64,000 nucleotides of DNA from Embleya hyalina (GCF_003967355.1 NZ_BIFH01000045.1:63371-127370); one strand, 5' to 3'; positions 21,601 to 57,329 are shown, counted from the first letter of the stretch. A program made the numbers and translations. The notes: generated from the letters alone by a model not told the origin.

Positions 21601-23865
21601 GTCCTCCAGCATCGGGTCCATGAGCGGCGAGTGGAACGCGTGCGAGACGCGCAACCGGCGGACCCGGACCCCCCGCTCCTCCATCACCCGGGCCATGTCC
21701 TCCACGGCCGCTTCGGTACCGGAGACCACCACCGCCGATGGTGCATTGACGGCGGCGATCCCCACCTCGTCCTCACGACCCGCGAGCAACGGCAACACAT
21801 CCGCCTCCGGCGCGGCGACCGCGAGCATCGCGCCGCCCGCCGGGAGGGCCTGCATCAACCGGGCCCGGGCCGCCACCAGACGGCACGCGTCCTCCAACGA
21901 GAACACCCCGGCCACATGCGCGGCCGCAAGCTCACCGATCGAATGCCCAACCAGCACATCCGCCGCGACCCCGTACGACACCAGCAGCCGGTACAGCGCG
22001 ACCTCGAACGCGAACAACGCCGGCTGCGTCATCCCCGTCTCGTTCAGCAGTCCGGCCCGTTCGCTGCCCGGCTCGGCGAACACCACCTCACGGAGCGGAT
22101 GCGCCAGCAGCGGATCCAGCACCGCACACACCTCGTCGAACGCAGCCGCGAACTCCGGGAACACGGCGGCGAGTTCGCGGCCCATCCCCGGACGCTGACT
22201 ACCCTGACCCGCGAAGAGCAGGGCCAGTTTCCCGCCGCCACCGCCGCCTGTGACCACGCCGGCCGCAGGCGATCCGGCCGCCAACGCCGTCAGCCCGGCC
22301 AGCAGTTCGTCCCGCCCGGCGCCGACCACGACCGCACGCTCGTCCAACACCGCACGACCGTCCACCAACGCCCGCCCCACCGAGGCGGGTTCCACGTCCG
22401 GGACACCCGCGGCCCACTCCCGCAGACGGGCTGCCTGGGCTCGAAGTGCCTCCGGGTTGCGGGCGGACACCATCCACGGGACGAACGGCGTTTCCGGGCC
22501 GTCGGCGGCTGCGGGTGCGTCCTCGCCCGGCGCCTCCTCCAGGATCAGGTGGGCGTTGGTACCGCTGAATCCGAAGGCGGAGACCGCCGCGCGCCGGGGT
22601 GCCTCGTCGGGCTCCCAGGGCCGGGGCTCGGTGAGGAGTTCGACCTCTCCCGCGGACCAGTCCACATGCGGGGACGGCTCGTCGACGTGCAGGGTCCGCG
22701 GCAGGACCCCGTTGCGCATGGCCATCACCATCTTGATCACGCCGCCCACGCCCGCGGCCGCCTGCGTGTGGCCGATGTTGGACTTCAGCGACCCCAGCCA
22801 CAGGGGCCGGTTCTCGGGACGGTCCTGGCCGTACGCGACGATCAGGGCCTGGGCCTCGATCGGGTCGCCGAGTACGGTCCCCGTGCCGTGTGCCTCGACG
22901 GCGTCGACCTGTGAGGCCGACAACCCGGCGTCGGCCAGGGCGTCCCGGATCACCCTGACCTGGGAGGGGCCGTTCGGCGCGGACAGCCCGTTGCTGGCGC
23001 CGTCCTGGTTGACGGCGCTGCCCCGGACGACGGCGAGGACGCGGTGGCCGTTCCGCCGGGCGTCCGAAAGCCGCTCCACCAGCAATACGCCGACGCCCTC
23101 GCTCCAGCCGGTGCCGTCCGCCGCTCCCGCGAAGGACTTGCAGCGCCCGTCCACGGACAGCCCCCGCTGCCGCGAGAACTCGATGAACGTCCCCGGCGTG
23201 CCCATCACCGTCACACCGCCGGCCAACGCCATCGAGCACTCGCCCCGGCGCAGCGCGTGCACCGCGAGGTGGAGCGCCACCAACGACGACGAGCACGCGG
23301 TGTCGATCGAGACCGCCGGGCCTTCCAGGTCCAGCGCGTAGGAGACCCGGCCCGAAACGACGCTGCCGAGCGCCTCGCTGCGGAAGTAGTCGTGGTACAT
23401 GGCGCCGACGAACACGCCGGTACGACTGCCGCGCATCGAGGTCGGATCGATGCCGGCCCGCTCCAAGACCTCCCAGGACGCCTCCAGGAACAGGCGTTGC
23501 TGCGGGTCGGTCGCGATCGCCTCGCGCGGCGAGATGGAGAAGAAGCCGGCATCGAAGTCCCCGGCGTCGTACAGGAATCCGCCCTGCCTGGTGTACGAGG
23601 TACCCGGATGGTCCGGATCGGGGTGGTACAGCTCCTCCCCCCAGCCTCGGTCGGTGGGGAACTCGGAGATCGCGTCGCCGCCTTCGGAGACCAACCGCCA
23701 CAGATCCTCGGGAGAGGTGACGCCGCCCGGATAGCGGCAGCTCATCCCCACGATCGCGATCGGCTCGTGCTCCTTGCCCTCGATCTCCCGCAGCTGCCGG
23801 CGAGTCTCGTGAAGGTCGGCCGTGACACGCTTGAGGTAGTCCCGGAGCTTGTCCTCGTTTGCCAT
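12691..23865 (-). CDS. Type I modular PKS (PKS B): two extension modules, one fully reducing
   Basis: A 3724-residue protein starting [14 protein letters not shown], a class 1a docking coiled coil. The start is 31 bp after the PKS A stop, with GAAGGG about 9 nt upstream. Domains by residue: docking 1-31; KS6 32-443; AT6 547-845; KR6 1185-1365; ACP6 1462-1550; KS7 1570-1997; AT7 2100-2405; DH7 2463-2745; ER7 2958-3273; KR7 3282-3458; ACP7 3552-3638; C-terminal docking region about 3650-3724 ending in FIDNELGLA. The docking tail resembles that of PKS A, and its partner would be the very similar N-terminus of PKS C. The whole A-B-C series therefore reads as one operon and one assembly line. The protein adds a hydroxyl-bearing C2 unit and then a methyl-bearing saturated unit, if KR7 works. 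Confidence 0.97.
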   Translation of the reverse strand: MANEDKLRDYLKRVTADLHETRRQLREIEGKEHEPIAIVGMSCRYPGGVTSPEDLWRLVSEGGDAISEFPTDRGWGEELYHPDPDHPGTSYTRQGGFLYDAGDFDAGFFSISPREAIATDPQQRLFLEASWEVLERAGIDPTSMRGSRTGVFVGAMYHDYFRSEALGSVVSGRVSYALDLEGPAVSIDTACSSSLVALHLAVHALRRGECSMALAGGVTVMGTPGTFIEFSRQRGLSVDGRCKSFAGAADGTGWSEGVGVLLVERLSDARRNGHRVLAVVRGSAVNQDGASNGLSAPNGPSQVRVIRDALADAGLSASQVDAVEAHGTGTVLGDPIEAQALIVAYGQDRPENRPLWLGSLKSNIGHTQAAAGVGGVIKMVMAMRNGVLPRTLHVDEPSPHVDWSAGEVELLTEPRPWEPDEAPRRAAVSAFGFSGTNAHLILEEAPGEDAPAAADGPETPFVPWMVSARNPEALRAQAARLREWAAGVPDVEPASVGRALVDGRAVLDERAVVVGAGRDELLAGLTALAAGSPAAGVVTGGGGGGKLALLFAGQGSQRPGMGRELAAVFPEFAAAFDEVCAVLDPLLAHPLREVVFAEPGSERAGLLNETGMTQPALFAFEVALYRLLVSYGVAADVLVGHSIGELAAAHVAGVFSLEDACRLVAARARLMQALPAGGAMLAVAAPEADVLPLLAGREDEVGIAAVNAPSAVVVSGTEAAVEDMARVMEERGVRVRRLRVSHAFHSPLMDPMLEDFRRVARTLTYREPSVPVISAVTGEPAAEGRLTDPDYWVEHVRHAVRFADSVAGARAAGATTFVEIGPDGVLTALARQTLDTDENAVLVPAVRKDREEPRTLLEALATLHAHGTAVDWRTHFATTPARHVDLPTYAFQRRHYWFRSDAVSAVPAPSRVADSEDGDFWAAVEREDLAGLADTLGIEDGSPLAGVLPMLSSWRRRRQDRTVLDSWRYRITWQPLTAFGTTAPTLSGTWWVAVSAERGADDVISSVVDVLERHGAQTRLLYSAEDFDRKCLAERLRRFAADAPPAGVLSLSTEAPGEDPTAAAGRVLALTQALGDADVDAPLWITTSGAESVGRIDPLRHPEQGVVWGLGRVFGLEHPERWGGLVDLPETLDARALTRLVAVLAGTGDVAGEDQVAIRASAVFARRLTRAPRIRSGASGTWRARGTVLVTGGTGGLGARVARRLAAEGAEHLVLTSRRGADAPGTAELVAELEESGARVTVAACDVADREALTDLVRGVEADGDTFRSVFHTAGVAHIRPLADLDQPELVEATRAKIAGAAHLDRLFAEDARDPLDAFVLFSSGAGAWGGGHNGAYAAGNAFLDALAAHRRGRGLPATAIAWGFWHSAGGGMTTLLNEDDADRGGLPFMDPQRALDGLWQALDDDETNLVIADVDWRRFAPLFAAARRRPLLEGVPEALRALGADEGSAADEAGESSPLYEQLRRLNPADRERLLVDRVREQVALVLGHADPADVRVDRAFRDLGFDSVTAVELRARLNAALGVRLPSTVVFDYPNVTALARLVRTAILGEETPADPVGGQPRTTGPDRDDPVVIVGMSCRLPGGVHNPEDLWRLVAEGRDAIAPLPENRGWDVDGLYDPDPDRPDTSYVREGGFVHEAGEFDPEFFGISPREALAMDPQQRLLLEASWEAIENGRIAPASLRGSRTGVFVGAAYEEYGRDSDQVPPESVGHLVTGTLSSIVSGRVAYALGLEGPAVTVDTACSSSLVALHLAVQALRNGDCDLALAGGVTVMCSPIGFVGFSRQGALSRDGRCKSFAGAADGFGLAEGVGVLLVERLSDARRNGHRVLAVVRGSAINQDGASNGLTAPNGPSQQRVIRQALANAGLSASDVDAVEAHGTGTTLGDPIEAQALIATYGQGRPVDRPLRLGSVKSNIGHTQAAAGVAGIIKMVMALRYGLLPRTLHVDEPSPHVDWADGAVELLTEPVPWRDMGRERRAAVSSFGISGTNAHVVLEEAPPAPVAEEVAPGPELPVVPWVLSARSGAALRDQARRLGAFVGDGSAADVGHSLVVSRAAFEHRAVVLGAGGGFESADGLGALVEGVPFPGVVEGVAGSGGGAGVVFVFPGQGSQWVGMAVELRAQSPVFAGRFDECAAALAEFVDWSPVEVLAGVEGAPGLDRVDVVQPLLWAVMVSLAEVWRSFGVVPDAVVGHSQGEIAAAVVAGGLSLDDGARVVALRSRAIVGLAGRGGMVSVPLSVADVEERLASFAGRVSVAAVNGPFSTVVSGDADALDELLARCEADGVRARRVEVDYASHSAHVEAIEAELAEVLAPVAPRTGDVAFFSTVTSDWLDTSGLHAGYWYSNLRGTVRLESSVRALAGQGFGVFVEVSAHPVLIPAVRETAEDAGVEVVACGTLRREEGGLARFLASAAELWVCGVEVDWASVLAPAGPRVVDLPTYAFQHRHYWLESAGERAGDVTAAGLGAAGHALLGAAVSLADAEGVLLTGRLSLRSHPWLADHAVNGAVLLPGTAFVELAIRAGDEVGCDLVDELTLRAPLVLPERGGVQLQLAVGASDGDGRRSLTVHARPDGGAADDPWTCHATGILATDTAPQPLPEAAVWPPEGADSLDTTGFYDWLDEAGLNYGPIFRGLKAAWRRDGDLFAEVALPEDGWGETGAFGLHPALLDSALHTIALGGVGEDGSSGPLLPFVWTGVRLYATGATTLRVRLSPAAPDRVALVVADTTGAPVARVDSLVMRPLPAELSAGGAQARNDSLFTVEWAAVPVDETEEPPGGTRWAVVGDNHPGAVADLARAGIAATGYDDLGSLVAADPVPDRVVVSWERAPARGSVGLVDEVHETTSRALGFLQEWSAEERLASTRLVVITHGAVAAAGDEQPTDLAHAAVWGLVRSAQAENPERIVLLDIDTDDASYRVLPAALAGGEAQLALREGTAYVPRLARVGTSPGAALVPPAGAGNWRLDVTERGTVDNLALLAQDTRPLGPGEVRVAPHAMGLNFRDVLIALDMYPGDTPMGGEGAGVVVEVADDVTALAPGDRVMGILQGGFARYAVTDQRMLVPVPDGWSFTRAASVPVVFITAYHALVDLARLGAGESLLVHAAAGGVGMAAVQLARHLGAEVYGTAGPTKWDTLHDLGLPPARIASSRTLEFADAFGAATGGRGVDVVLNSLAGEFVDASLRLLSNGGRFIEMGKTDVRGEEELAQLHPGVDYRNFDLTTLDATRVGEILTEIVELFRRGELRPLPVRGWDVRRAPEAFRYVAQARHIGKVVLTAPPALDPDGTVLVTGGTGALGALAARHLVTRHGVRHLVLAGRRGRAADGAPELERELTALGAAVHIAACDAADRDALAALLAEISAEHPLTGVVHTAGVLDDGVIASLTPERLAAVLRPKVDAAVHLHELTAHLDLARFVLYSGAAGVFGNAGQGNYAAANTFLDTLARHRRARGLAATSLAWGLWSPSDGRGMTGHLTEADLSRMSRSGMSALTSEQGLELLDRALESHEPALVPIRVDPATLRAGAAKGFGHPLFRGLVRMPTRRVLAAEPGRVDSLVERLTTLPEAERHPAVLELIRGHVAAVLGFAGSGAVDPGRAFNEIGFDSLTAVELRNRLMAATGLKLPATLVFDYPTPIVLAGHLLAGIAPPTHSAGRLVLAELERVEAALAAAAADCETPDEITARLELLLSTWRERRTGAEPAAEDVGERLETATADEVLSFIDNELGLA
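12950..19155 (-). other. PKS module 7: KS-AT(methylmalonyl)-DH-ER-KR(Ser->Gly)-ACP
   Basis: KS7 is intact (TACSSS, EAHGTG, NIGH). AT7 has GHSQGE and YASHS (methylmalonyl). DH7 has [10 protein letters not shown] and LLDSALH. ER7 has the NADPH loop [15 protein letters not shown], and [16 protein letters not shown] carries the Tyr associated with 2S methyl branches. KR7 has [11 protein letters not shown] and the catalytic Tyr (GQGNYAAAN). The residue 13 positions before that Tyr, normally the catalytic Ser, is Gly (LYSGAAG, codon GGC). ACP7 is GFDSLTA. Confidence 0.9.
16092..17565. repeat. Intragenic repeat copy 2 (AT7/DH7), partner 9511-10984
   Basis: The counterpart of the PKS C copy. Near-identical blocks lie at 16092 to about 16467 and about 16947-17565, the latter covering GHSQG to YASHS of the methylmalonyl AT. 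The shared blocks lie in one reading frame and encode the same residues. Confidence 0.85.
19215..23768 (-). other. PKS module 6: KS-AT(malonyl)-KR(A-type)-ACP
   Basis: KS6 is intact (TACSSS, EAHGTG, NIGH) but has a shortened loop between MYHDY and the SGR motif. AT6 has GHSIGE and HAFHS (malonyl). There is no DH: the AT is followed by a linker and the KR structural subdomain. KR6 has TGGTGGLG, lacks LDD (HTAGVAHIR) and carries the W of A-type reductases (GAGAWGGG) plus Ser and Tyr. The expected product is an L-configured hydroxyl. ACP6 is GFDSVTA. Confidence 0.92.
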
Positions 23866-23896
23866 CGAACGTAACCCTTCTCAGCCGGTGCGCGTG

Positions 23897-50359
<26,463 letters not shown>

Positions 50360-50651
50360 TCTGCCTCGTGCTCCTCGCGGTACCGAGAAATGGGTGGATG
50401 AGCGTGCCCCGTCGGCGCAGGGCAGAGCGCAGCAATCACCACGGCGGCGAAGCGCTGTGGCGATCGTCGGAAAATAGGATTGTTCGGCGTTCCGAGTGGT
50501 CTCGAACTACTCGACGAGTCGACTCGATCGGATATCCGCGTGCGTCCCGACCATCGGAAGACCGAAGGAACTCATTTCCATTCTTCCGCGGGATCCGATC
50601 CCTTGGTACCCCTTGCCAACCCCCCTACAGCGCCCCCGATCCCCAAATGCC
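50360..50651. other. Intergenic region between thioesterase and PKS A
   Basis: 292 bp, less GC-rich than its neighbours, upstream of PKS A. It contains a perfect 12-bp palindrome CGAGTCGACTCG at 50515-50526 and a TATTTT-like element (reverse complement of 50471-50476). No convincing paired -35 box is seen. On the minus strand there is a G-rich patch at about 50595-50640. It probably carries the leader, and possibly the promoter, of the PKS operon. Confidence 0.4.
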
Positions 50652-51419
50652 TTATTGCGTAGGCGAGTTGTCCCGCACCTGCTCGACGATGATCTGCATG
50701 AGGGATGCGGCATGGGTATTCAGATAGAAATGGCCGCCGTCGAAGACGTGCATGTCGAACGGGCCGCGGGTGTGCTCTTTCCAGCGCAGACCCTCCTCCC
50801 GCGTCACGTGCGGGTCGGCGTCGCCGATCAGCGCCACGACAGGGCAGCCGACGGTGGCTTCCGGAGGTCGGCAGCGATAGGTCTCCACGGCCTTGTAGTC
50901 GCTGCGCAGGGTGGGAAGGATCATCCGGAGCAGCTCCGGATCGTCCAGCATCCGCGCGTCGGTTCCGTCCAGGCGCTGGAGTTCGGCGATCAGGGCGCGG
51001 TCGCCGGCCCGGTGCACGGACTCCTCCCGCACCGACGAAGGAGAACGTCTGCCGGAAGCGAAGAGGACAAGCGGTGAGACACCCTTCTCCTCGAGTCTTC
51101 TGGTGACCTCGAAGGCGATCACGGCGCCCATGCTGTGGCCGAAGAACGCCAGGGGTCGATCCGCCAGCGGGAGCAATTCCGCGGTGAGCCGGTCGGCCAG
51201 GGTTCCGATGTCCTCCACGCACGGTTCCCGGCGGCGATCCTGTCGGCCCGGGTATTGGATCGCCAGGACGTCGAGTTCCGGTGCGAGCTGCCTGGAGACG
51301 GGGAAGAAGAACGAGGCGGCACCGCCCGCGTGCGGGAAACAGACAAGACGGGCGCCGGAAGCGGAAGCGGCGTGGAAGCGTCGCACCCATGCACCGGTAC
51401 CTGTGGTCGCTGCTGTCAT
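50652..51419 (-). CDS. Type II (discrete) thioesterase
   Basis: A 255-residue alpha/beta hydrolase of the GrsT/RifR family. It hydrolyses aberrant or stalled acyl groups from carrier domains of PKS/NRPS lines. Visible landmarks: LVCFPHAGGAASFF near residues 25-38, nucleophile elbow GHSMG with Ser96, ALIGDADPHV (catalytic Asp region) and FDGGHFYLN (catalytic His). The start ATG at 51419 (MTAATTGTG) fits the family length and has GGAAGGA about 14 nt upstream. The frame continues upstream for 66 codons, but that part is composed of simple repeats. It lies 292 bp upstream of PKS A on the same strand. Because no PKS carries its own TE, this enzyme could also take part in product release. Editing is the usual role. 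Confidence 0.95.
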   Translation of the reverse strand: MTAATTGTGAWVRRFHAASASGARLVCFPHAGGAASFFFPVSRQLAPELDVLAIQYPGRQDRRREPCVEDIGTLADRLTAELLPLADRPLAFFGHSMGAVIAFEVTRRLEEKGVSPLVLFASGRRSPSSVREESVHRAGDRALIAELQRLDGTDARMLDDPELLRMILPTLRSDYKAVETYRCRPPEATVGCPVVALIGDADPHVTREEGLRWKEHTRGPFDMHVFDGGHFYLNTHAASLMQIIVEQVRDNSPTQ

Positions 51420-51456
51420 GTCGACTCGGCGTTCCTTCCGTTCATTTGCCCGTTGT

Positions 51457-51485
51457 TCGTTCGGTCGTTCGTTCGGTCGTTCGTT
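51457..51485. repeat. 12-bp tandem repeat upstream of the thioesterase
   Basis: The unit TCGTTCGGTCGT occurs at 51457-51468 and 51469-51480, followed by a partial third copy. It lies 38-66 bp upstream of the thioesterase start codon, in its leader or promoter. Confidence 0.8.
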
Positions 51486-51810
51486 TCCGAGCTCCGATGC
51501 CCGATTGATGCAGGCGCTTCGGATCGCATCGGATCGGATCCGTTCGAATCGGCTCGACTCGGCTCGGCTCGAACAGGTTCGGCTTCCGTCGTCCCGACGA
51601 ATGCCGTGGCCGCGCACCCCGCGGCGGATCCACCGTCACATCGGCGAATTCCCGTGTTCTCATACGCCAGTTGTGCACTCCTCGCCCGCTGCGTCTCCGC
51701 CGCGGCATCCCCGTCGCGACAATCTCCCGGCGGAAGACGACGTTCGCGCGCCCCCGGCCCCCGTGACGGCGATCTCGTCGGCAGGTCACGCGCAGGAGGA
51801 ATCGGCGCCG

Positions 51811-51876
51811 ATGGACCTGCGGCCCATCACGATGCAGGCGCTCCGTATGGCGCTCCATATGCCTTGCGCAGGATGA
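51811..51876 (+). CDS. Possible small ORF, 21 codons
   Basis: ATG at 51811 to TGA at 51876, preceded by a perfect AGGAGG at 51794-51799 (11-nt spacing, slightly long). The peptide begins MDLRPITMQALRM and has five methionines and one Cys near its end. The 12-bp direct repeat 51837-51860 lies inside it. It could be a leader peptide of the regulator transcript or fortuitous. No homology is recognised. Confidence 0.2.
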   Translation: MDLRPITMQALRMALHMPCAG

Positions 51877-52007
51877 CCCGATCCCCGGGCACCGTCCCGT
51901 TCATTCCACACCCTGTGCCGGAGCGGTGGCTACCGGGATCACCCCCCTGAAGCACGCGCCCGGGCTCCCCTACCGGCCCCCCTACCCGCTCCCGGAGCCT
52001 TCCCGGA

Positions 52008-52040
52008 CCCACCCCGAGCCCACCCCGAGCCCACCCCGGA
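52008..52040. repeat. 11-bp tandem repeat, C-rich
   Basis: Three head-to-tail copies of CCCACCCCGAG (the last ends GGA) within a longer strand-asymmetric C-rich tract. No coding role is apparent. Confidence 0.8.
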
Positions 52041-52239
52041 CCCACTCCCGCTCCACTTCCGACCCGCCCGCCACCCTCGGCCCACCCCGTCCCGCGGGTT
52101 CGGGCGCCGCGGCCGGCGCGCGCCACCAACCGGTCGTAACGCGGCTCACATGGGCACTCGACGCACAGGGAGTGCCATTTTCCCTTCATCCGCACGTCAT
52201 GGACGGTCCGTCATCGCGGAAGGCCGGATTCCGCCTTCG

Positions 52240-52307
52240 AGTTACCTATGAGTAATCAGTTACACCAAAGTTCCCACTCGGCCAAGAATCTTGGATGACT
52301 TTTGACC
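52240..52307 (+). promoter_or_regulatory. Candidate operator/promoter of the LAL regulator
   Basis: This AT-richer stretch has AGTTAC direct repeats at 52240 and 52258, the inverted repeat GTAATCAGTTAC (52252-52263), and the palindrome CCAAGA-A-TCTTGG (52282-52294). The palindrome ends 7 bp before a -35-like TTGACC (52302-52307). A good -10 at the right distance is not obvious, so only the operator-like palindrome is reasonably supported. Confidence 0.35.
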
Positions 52308-52533
52308 TTCGCCTGCTGACCCGAATCAGTGACCTGCAACTTCCTGCCATGCAGCTTGTTCCCCCCCATGCGAGAGTTGCGCATACCTAGAATCACCAGC
52401 ATCCGAGCATTGCAAACCGGCTCGTTTGCGTACGCGGCGGCCGAACCGTTTGATTGCCCAGGAGCGTCTTTCAGGTCACGAGACGGGGGTCTCGGGACCT
52501 TCCCACGGGATGGCGCACGTTACGGGGGATTTC

Positions 52534-55254
52534 GTGAGAATCATCGATCAGGAGTCCGAACTCAACGTACTGGAGTCCGCATTGGCGGACTGTCTATCGG
52601 CCCAGGGCCGAATCGTTCTCGTCGAGGGGGCCGCCGGCTGCGGCAAGAGCGAGCTCATCGAGGCGTTCGCGGACCGGGCCGTGTCCCGGGGCGCGACCGT
52701 GCTCTTCGCCGCGGGCTCGGCCGCCGAGCGGGATGTACCTCTCGGTGTCCTACGGCAGCTTCTCGACGGCCTGCCGACACTCGAACCACCGGAGCTCCAG
52801 GAGCAGGACTCCGAAGCTCTGATGATCGAAGCCATGCGGGAGCTGCACACGAAGATGTGCGGCATCGCGGAGAGCGGGCCCGTCGTCTGCTGCGTGGACA
52901 ACCTGCAGCATGTGGACGCCGCGTCGCGGCGGTTCCTGCAATACATGGCGCGCCACAGCCGATCCGGCCGGATCCTGCTGGTCGCGTCACAGACTCGGCA
53001 CTACAGCCCGCTCGACGCCGAGTTCACCACCGAACTCATGCGCCGCCCGGAGCTGGTACGCATCCAGTTGCAGCCGCTGACGGCGACCCAAGTGGCCACC
53101 GCCGCCGCGCGGTTCCCCGGTCTCCTCGACCGGGAGCGGCTGACCGACGACCTGTACCGGATCAGCGGCGGCAACCCGCTGCTGCTGCGTGCCCTGGCCT
53201 CGGAGCACACGGAGCTGCGGCCCACCGCGTCGGCGGAGCGGGGCGCGATCCGGCCCCAGCCCGGCGGGGCGTACGCCCGGGCGGTGGTCACATGTCTGCA
53301 AAGCTGCGGCCAGAACGTGCTGAAGCTGGCTGCGGCGACCATCGTGCTCGGCCCGCTCACCACGCCCGCCCTGATCGCGCAGCTGGTGGGCATCACCCGG
53401 ACCGAGGCGGCCCAGGGCATGTCCGCCCTGAAGGCCTCGGGGCTGCTGCACGAACAGGGGCTGCGTCACCCGGTCGTCACCACGACCGTCGTGGATCATC
53501 TGGCCCCGGGCACCCTGGCCGCGATGCACCGGGACGCGGCCGAACTGCTGTACGAGAGCAACGTCGACCCGAACGTGGTGGCCCGGCATCTCCTCGACTC
53601 GCACGCCCACGGGCCGCTGGAGGACGCCCCGCCCTGGGCGTCCGGTCTGTTAAGGGCGGTGGCGGAGGAGGCCGTGAAGGGCGAGGACGTCTGCCGTGCG
53701 ATCACCCTGCTGGAGCTGGCCCACGACACGTGTGTGGACGCGCAGAAGCGGGTGACCGTCAAGCTTCGGCTGTCCACCATCGCGTGGCGTGTCGACCCGG
53801 GTCTGTCCGAGCGGTATCTCTCCGAGGCCACGGAGGCGGTGCGCGCCGGCACGGTGTCGGCCGCCCAGATTCTGCCTCTGCTCCATCGGCTGACCGCCCA
53901 GGGACGGATCGCCGACGCCCTGGAGATGCAGGACCGGCTCTCCGCGGCCCTGTCCGACTCGGGGCGCGCGCCCACCGATCGGGGTACCGCCCCCGAGCCC
54001 GCGGCGGTCTCGCCGCTCACCTCGCAATCGGACAACTCGGTTCAGCTCGCGGAGCTGGGCGAGACACACTCCTACGCGGCGCTCGACGCCAACACCACCG
54101 ACATCGAACGATTCCTCGCGACGACCACGCTGAGCACGGCGACGATCCAACCGATCGTGCAGGCACTCATCACCCTGACCTGCTCCGAGGAGGCGGAACG
54201 ATGCGTGGACTGGTGCCAGGTGTTCCTGGAGCAGGCGTTGGGCCGCGCCACTCCGGGCTGGCAGTCGCTGTTCTCGTCGATGAAGGCGCTGGTGCTGCTG
54301 CGGCTCGGCGACCTCGAGGGCGCCGAGGAGCACGCGCTGGAGTCCCTGGCGCGGCTGCCCGATCAGCGGGGCAGCAACTTCGCCTTCTCGCCGATCTCCA
54401 CGCTGCTGCGGGCGCGTACCGAGATGGGCAACTACGTCGATGCGGCGGCCCTCGTCGAACAGTCGGTCCCGGACTCGCTGCACCTGTCGATCCACGGTCT
54501 CGCCTACTTCCGTGCCCGGGCCCGCTACTACCTGGCGACTCGTCAGTTCCAGGCCGCGCTCAGCGACCTGTACGAGGCCGGGCGGCTGATGAAGCAGTGG
54601 GGCATGGACCGTCCGACGTTGCTTCCGTGGCGTACGGAGGCGGCCGAGGTGCTTCTCGAGATGGGTCATCCCCAGCGGGCCGAGCGGCTGGTGCTGCGCC
54701 AGTTGTCGATGGTCGACGCCCGCAATCCGTGGGTGCGCGGCACGTCGCTGCGTCTGCGGGCGGCGACCAGCGAGCCGAAGAAGCGGCTACCACTGCTCCA
54801 GCAGGCGATCATGGAGCTGCGCAAGTCCGGTGATCGGGTACAACTGGCCCGGGCGATGGCGGACTTGAGCGAGACGCTGGTCGCACTCGGCGATCCGCTG
54901 GCGAGCCTGATCGGACAGGAGGCACTCGCGCTGGCCGCGGAGTGCAAGGCCGCGGTGCTGCACGAACGTATTCTCCGCGGCAGCCTGTCGGCTTCCGCGC
55001 CGCGTGCCATGGCGGAGTCCCCGCTGGACGTCCGGGGGTCGGACCTGGGGACCACGCTCAGCGAGTCGGAGCAGCGGGTCGCGGCACTCGCCGCTCTCAA
55101 GTACACGAACCGCGAGATCTCGGGGCTGCTCCACATCACCGTGAGTACGGTGGAGCAGCACCTGACCCGCGTGTATCGCAAGCTGAACATCAGCCGTCGC
55201 CAGGACCTGCCGACCATCCTCGAACTCAACACGCTGGAGGCCTCCGCGCAATGA
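52534..55254 (+). CDS. LAL-family (large ATP-binding LuxR) transcriptional activator
   Basis: A 906-residue protein from GTG 52534, chosen for GGGGGA just upstream and because IIDQESELNVLESAL is the normal family N-terminus. ATG codons at 52510 and 52426 are in-frame alternatives. Walker A EGAAGCGKSE lies at about residues 31-40 and a Walker B-like VVCCVDNLQ about 70 residues later. A helical TPR/MalT-like middle follows. The last ~65 residues form a LuxR HTH (LSESEQRVAALAAL... TVSTVEQHLTRVYRKLNISRR). Such regulators are pathway-specific activators of PKS clusters (PikD and PimR/NysR-type neighbours). It is divergent from the thioesterase-PKS operon across 1.1 kb and convergent with the exporter, and it probably activates the PKS genes. 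Confidence 0.94.
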   Translation: MRIIDQESELNVLESALADCLSAQGRIVLVEGAAGCGKSELIEAFADRAVSRGATVLFAAGSAAERDVPLGVLRQLLDGLPTLEPPELQEQDSEALMIEAMRELHTKMCGIAESGPVVCCVDNLQHVDAASRRFLQYMARHSRSGRILLVASQTRHYSPLDAEFTTELMRRPELVRIQLQPLTATQVATAAARFPGLLDRERLTDDLYRISGGNPLLLRALASEHTELRPTASAERGAIRPQPGGAYARAVVTCLQSCGQNVLKLAAATIVLGPLTTPALIAQLVGITRTEAAQGMSALKASGLLHEQGLRHPVVTTTVVDHLAPGTLAAMHRDAAELLYESNVDPNVVARHLLDSHAHGPLEDAPPWASGLLRAVAEEAVKGEDVCRAITLLELAHDTCVDAQKRVTVKLRLSTIAWRVDPGLSERYLSEATEAVRAGTVSAAQILPLLHRLTAQGRIADALEMQDRLSAALSDSGRAPTDRGTAPEPAAVSPLTSQSDNSVQLAELGETHSYAALDANTTDIERFLATTTLSTATIQPIVQALITLTCSEEAERCVDWCQVFLEQALGRATPGWQSLFSSMKALVLLRLGDLEGAEEHALESLARLPDQRGSNFAFSPISTLLRARTEMGNYVDAAALVEQSVPDSLHLSIHGLAYFRARARYYLATRQFQAALSDLYEAGRLMKQWGMDRPTLLPWRTEAAEVLLEMGHPQRAERLVLRQLSMVDARNPWVRGTSLRLRAATSEPKKRLPLLQQAIMELRKSGDRVQLARAMADLSETLVALGDPLASLIGQEALALAAECKAAVLHERILRGSLSASAPRAMAESPLDVRGSDLGTTLSESEQRVAALAALKYTNREISGLLHITVSTVEQHLTRVYRKLNISRRQDLPTILELNTLEASAQ

Positions 55255-55299
55255 CCCGCGAGGGTCCCCGGGCGGATGTGCCCGGGGACCCTTCGCGGG
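55255..55299. terminator. Bidirectional terminator between LAL regulator and exporter
   Basis: The inverted repeat begins directly after the regulator stop. Arms 55255-55273 and 55280-55299 pair over about 19 bp with one bulged base and a 6-nt loop. It serves both convergent genes. Confidence 0.85.
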
Positions 55300-55324
55300 G
55301 CGGGGGTGTTCGGGGGTCCGGGGC

Positions 55325-57073
55325 TCAGTCGCGGGCCGGTTGCGGGGTCGGCTTCGCGCCGGACGCGAAGTCCGGGTCCACGTCAGAGTCCCTGGGCGCG
55401 CCCAGGACCGCGTCCGCGTCCGGCTCCGTGGCCGCCGTCACGACGACCGCCGCCACGCCCGCCTCCGTCTCCCGAGCGCCGTCCGCCTCGGCTCCCGAGT
55501 TCTCCGGCTCGCCGCCGTCGGCGGCCTTCGCGTTGGTGTCGCGCAGCGGCACCTCACGGATGAACCAGGCGACCGCGAACGTGAGGACACCGATCACGGC
55601 ACCGCCGATCGCGACCGCGTGCAGCCCGTTCGTCATCCCGTCGGCGAAGGCGTCCCGTACCGGCGCGGGCAACGAACGCAGCCGCTCCGGGGTCAGGTTG
55701 TCGTCCACCGGCGTGCCGCCGCCGGACGCACCGAGCCGGTCGGCGATCGTGTCCTTGACCGAACGGGTGAACAGCACGCCGAGCAGCGCCACACCCAGCG
55801 AGGCGCCGATGAGCCGGGCCAGCGTGTTCGCGCCGTTCGCCGCGCCCATGTCGCGCACTTCCACGCTGTTCATGGTGATCACCACCGTGTTCTGGACCAG
55901 GCATCCCACGCCCAGCCCGATGACGGCGGTGAGCAGGGAGCCGACCAGGGTGTTCGTGCCGGACTCCAGGATCAGCAGGAGCAACATTCCGACGGTGATC
56001 AGCCCGCCGCCGAGGATCGGGAAGATCCGGTACCTGCCCCGCTTGGCCACGATGATCGCGGCGATGACCATCATGTCCACCATGCCCAGCATCATCGGCA
56101 GGAGCAGCAGGCCGCCCTTCGTCGACGAGGCGTCCCGGGCGAACTGGGTGTACTGGGGCAGGAAGTTGGTCGCCGTGAACATGGCGGCGCCGCTGAGGAA
56201 GGCGAGCAGCTGGGCGACGACGAAGTTCCGGTCGCGGAACATGCGCGGCGGCATCAGCGGCTCGTCCACCCGGCGCTGGACGTACCCGAAGGCGACCAGC
56301 GCCACGAGCGAGACGAGCGCGAGGCCGACGATCTGGAACGAGCCCCACGCGTACTCCGTGCCCGCCCAGCTCGTCAGCAGGGTCAGCGCCACGATGCCGA
56401 CGGTCAGCAACCCGGTGCCCACGTAGTCGATCTTCGCCCGGGCGGTCGGGGTCGCGGTGTGGATGAACAGGCCGGTGACGATCAGGGCCACGATTCCGAT
56501 GGGCACGTTGACGTAGAACACCCAGCGCCAGTCGAAGTGATCGGTGAGGAAACCGCCGATCAGCGGACCACCCACGAAGGCGGTCGGCATCATCACCGCC
56601 ATCATGCCCTGGATCTTGCCGCTCTGCCGGGGCGGCACCAGCTCGCCGATGATCGCCATGGCACCGACCATCAGCCCACCACCGCCCAGCCCCTGTAGGG
56701 CTCGGAAGCCGATGAGCTGGGCCATGTCCTGCGCCACTCCGGAGAGGATCGACCCGGCGAGGAAGAGGGTGATCGACAACATGAAGACTTTCTTGCGGCC
56801 GTACAGGTCGCCGAGCTTGCCCCAGATCGCCGTGGATGCCGCGGTGGCCAGCAGATAGGCCGTGATCACCCAGGAGAGGTGGTCGAGACCGCCCAGATCA
56901 CCGACGATGGTGGGCAGCGAGGTGGCGATGATCAGGCTGTCGAGCATGGCGAGGAACATGCCGAGCATCAGCCCGCTGATGCCCACCCAGAAGAAGCGCC
57001 CGAGCACGACATCGTCCCCGCCGGGCGCGTCGGACGGCCCCCGGTCCTGCTCCACTGTTCCCGTCTCCGGCAT
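55325..57073 (-). CDS. MFS multidrug exporter, DHA2 (14-TMS) family
   Basis: A 582-residue integral membrane protein of the EmrB/QacA type, a proton-coupled drug exporter. Motif D1 (LDSLIIATSLPTIVGDLG) lies at about residues 44-61, motif A (GKLGDLYGRKK) at 85-95, and a motif C-like region GGPLIGGFLTDHFDWRW in the fifth helix. About 14 hydrophobic segments run to about residue 525, followed by a hydrophilic, Ala/Glu/Asp-rich tail of about 55 residues that is presumably cytoplasmic. The start ATG at 57073 has GGAGAGGA about 9-16 nt upstream. The position at the cluster edge next to the activator suggests export of, or self-resistance to, the cluster product. The substrate cannot be read from sequence. 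Confidence 0.94.
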   Translation of the reverse strand: MPETGTVEQDRGPSDAPGGDDVVLGRFFWVGISGLMLGMFLAMLDSLIIATSLPTIVGDLGGLDHLSWVITAYLLATAASTAIWGKLGDLYGRKKVFMLSITLFLAGSILSGVAQDMAQLIGFRALQGLGGGGLMVGAMAIIGELVPPRQSGKIQGMMAVMMPTAFVGGPLIGGFLTDHFDWRWVFYVNVPIGIVALIVTGLFIHTATPTARAKIDYVGTGLLTVGIVALTLLTSWAGTEYAWGSFQIVGLALVSLVALVAFGYVQRRVDEPLMPPRMFRDRNFVVAQLLAFLSGAAMFTATNFLPQYTQFARDASSTKGGLLLLPMMLGMVDMMVIAAIIVAKRGRYRIFPILGGGLITVGMLLLLILESGTNTLVGSLLTAVIGLGVGCLVQNTVVITMNSVEVRDMGAANGANTLARLIGASLGVALLGVLFTRSVKDTIADRLGASGGGTPVDDNLTPERLRSLPAPVRDAFADGMTNGLHAVAIGGAVIGVLTFAVAWFIREVPLRDTNAKAADGGEPENSGAEADGARETEAGVAAVVVTAATEPDADAVLGAPRDSDVDPDFASGAKPTPQPARD

Positions 57074-57270
57074 CTGCCCATTCCTCTCCGAACGTGCCGA
57101 CCGTCCCCGCCACCGGGCGTGCGACGGCCGGGGTACGCGCCCCGACCTTGTGGCGCGCTCGATATCAGCGTGCTGCTCGGATCCCGGCGATGCCCACGAC
57201 GTTTGTCACTGGTGTGCGGGTCGCCCTCGCGCGGCCCCGGCACGGTCACCTCGGTCATCGGGTCGAGCAC

Positions 57271-57309
57271 GACGAACGCCCCGCCGTGGGTCACGGCGGG
57301 GCGTTCGTC
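57271..57309. terminator. Strong terminator of the mccB-acdH operon
   Basis: A perfect 18-bp stem (57271-57288 and 57292-57309) with a 3-nt loop, 21 bp past the acdH stop. The rest of the 256-bp gap up to the exporter (57074-57270) shows no further gene. The exporter promoter should lie there. Confidence 0.9.
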
Positions 57310-57329
57310 GGATCGAACGGGTGGTCGAT

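Larger units (their letters stand above)
51420..52533. other. 1.1-kb divergent intergenic region between thioesterase and LAL regulator
   Basis: It contains: simple repeats next to the thioesterase start (51457-51485, and degenerate CGGATC/CGGCTC repeats at about 51519-51580); a possible 21-codon ORF (51811-51876); a two-copy 12-bp repeat GGCGCTCCRTAT (51837-51860); a C-rich, G-poor plus-strand tract at about 51950-52110 with an 11-bp tandem repeat; and an AT-richer segment (about 52180-52500) with inverted and direct repeats that should hold the regulator promoter. No tRNA or conserved protein gene was recognised. Confidence 0.6.

Noticed and set aside
51420-51617. N-terminal extension of the thioesterase frame (66 extra residues)
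   Set aside because: It is encoded by simple repeats (NERPNERPNE), is absent from the family, and ATG 51419 has a ribosome site and the right length.
51827-52195. Minus-strand 122-codon frame in the intergenic region
   Set aside because: It is Gly/Arg low-complexity sequence generated by the C-rich tandem repeat, with no homology or good ribosome site.
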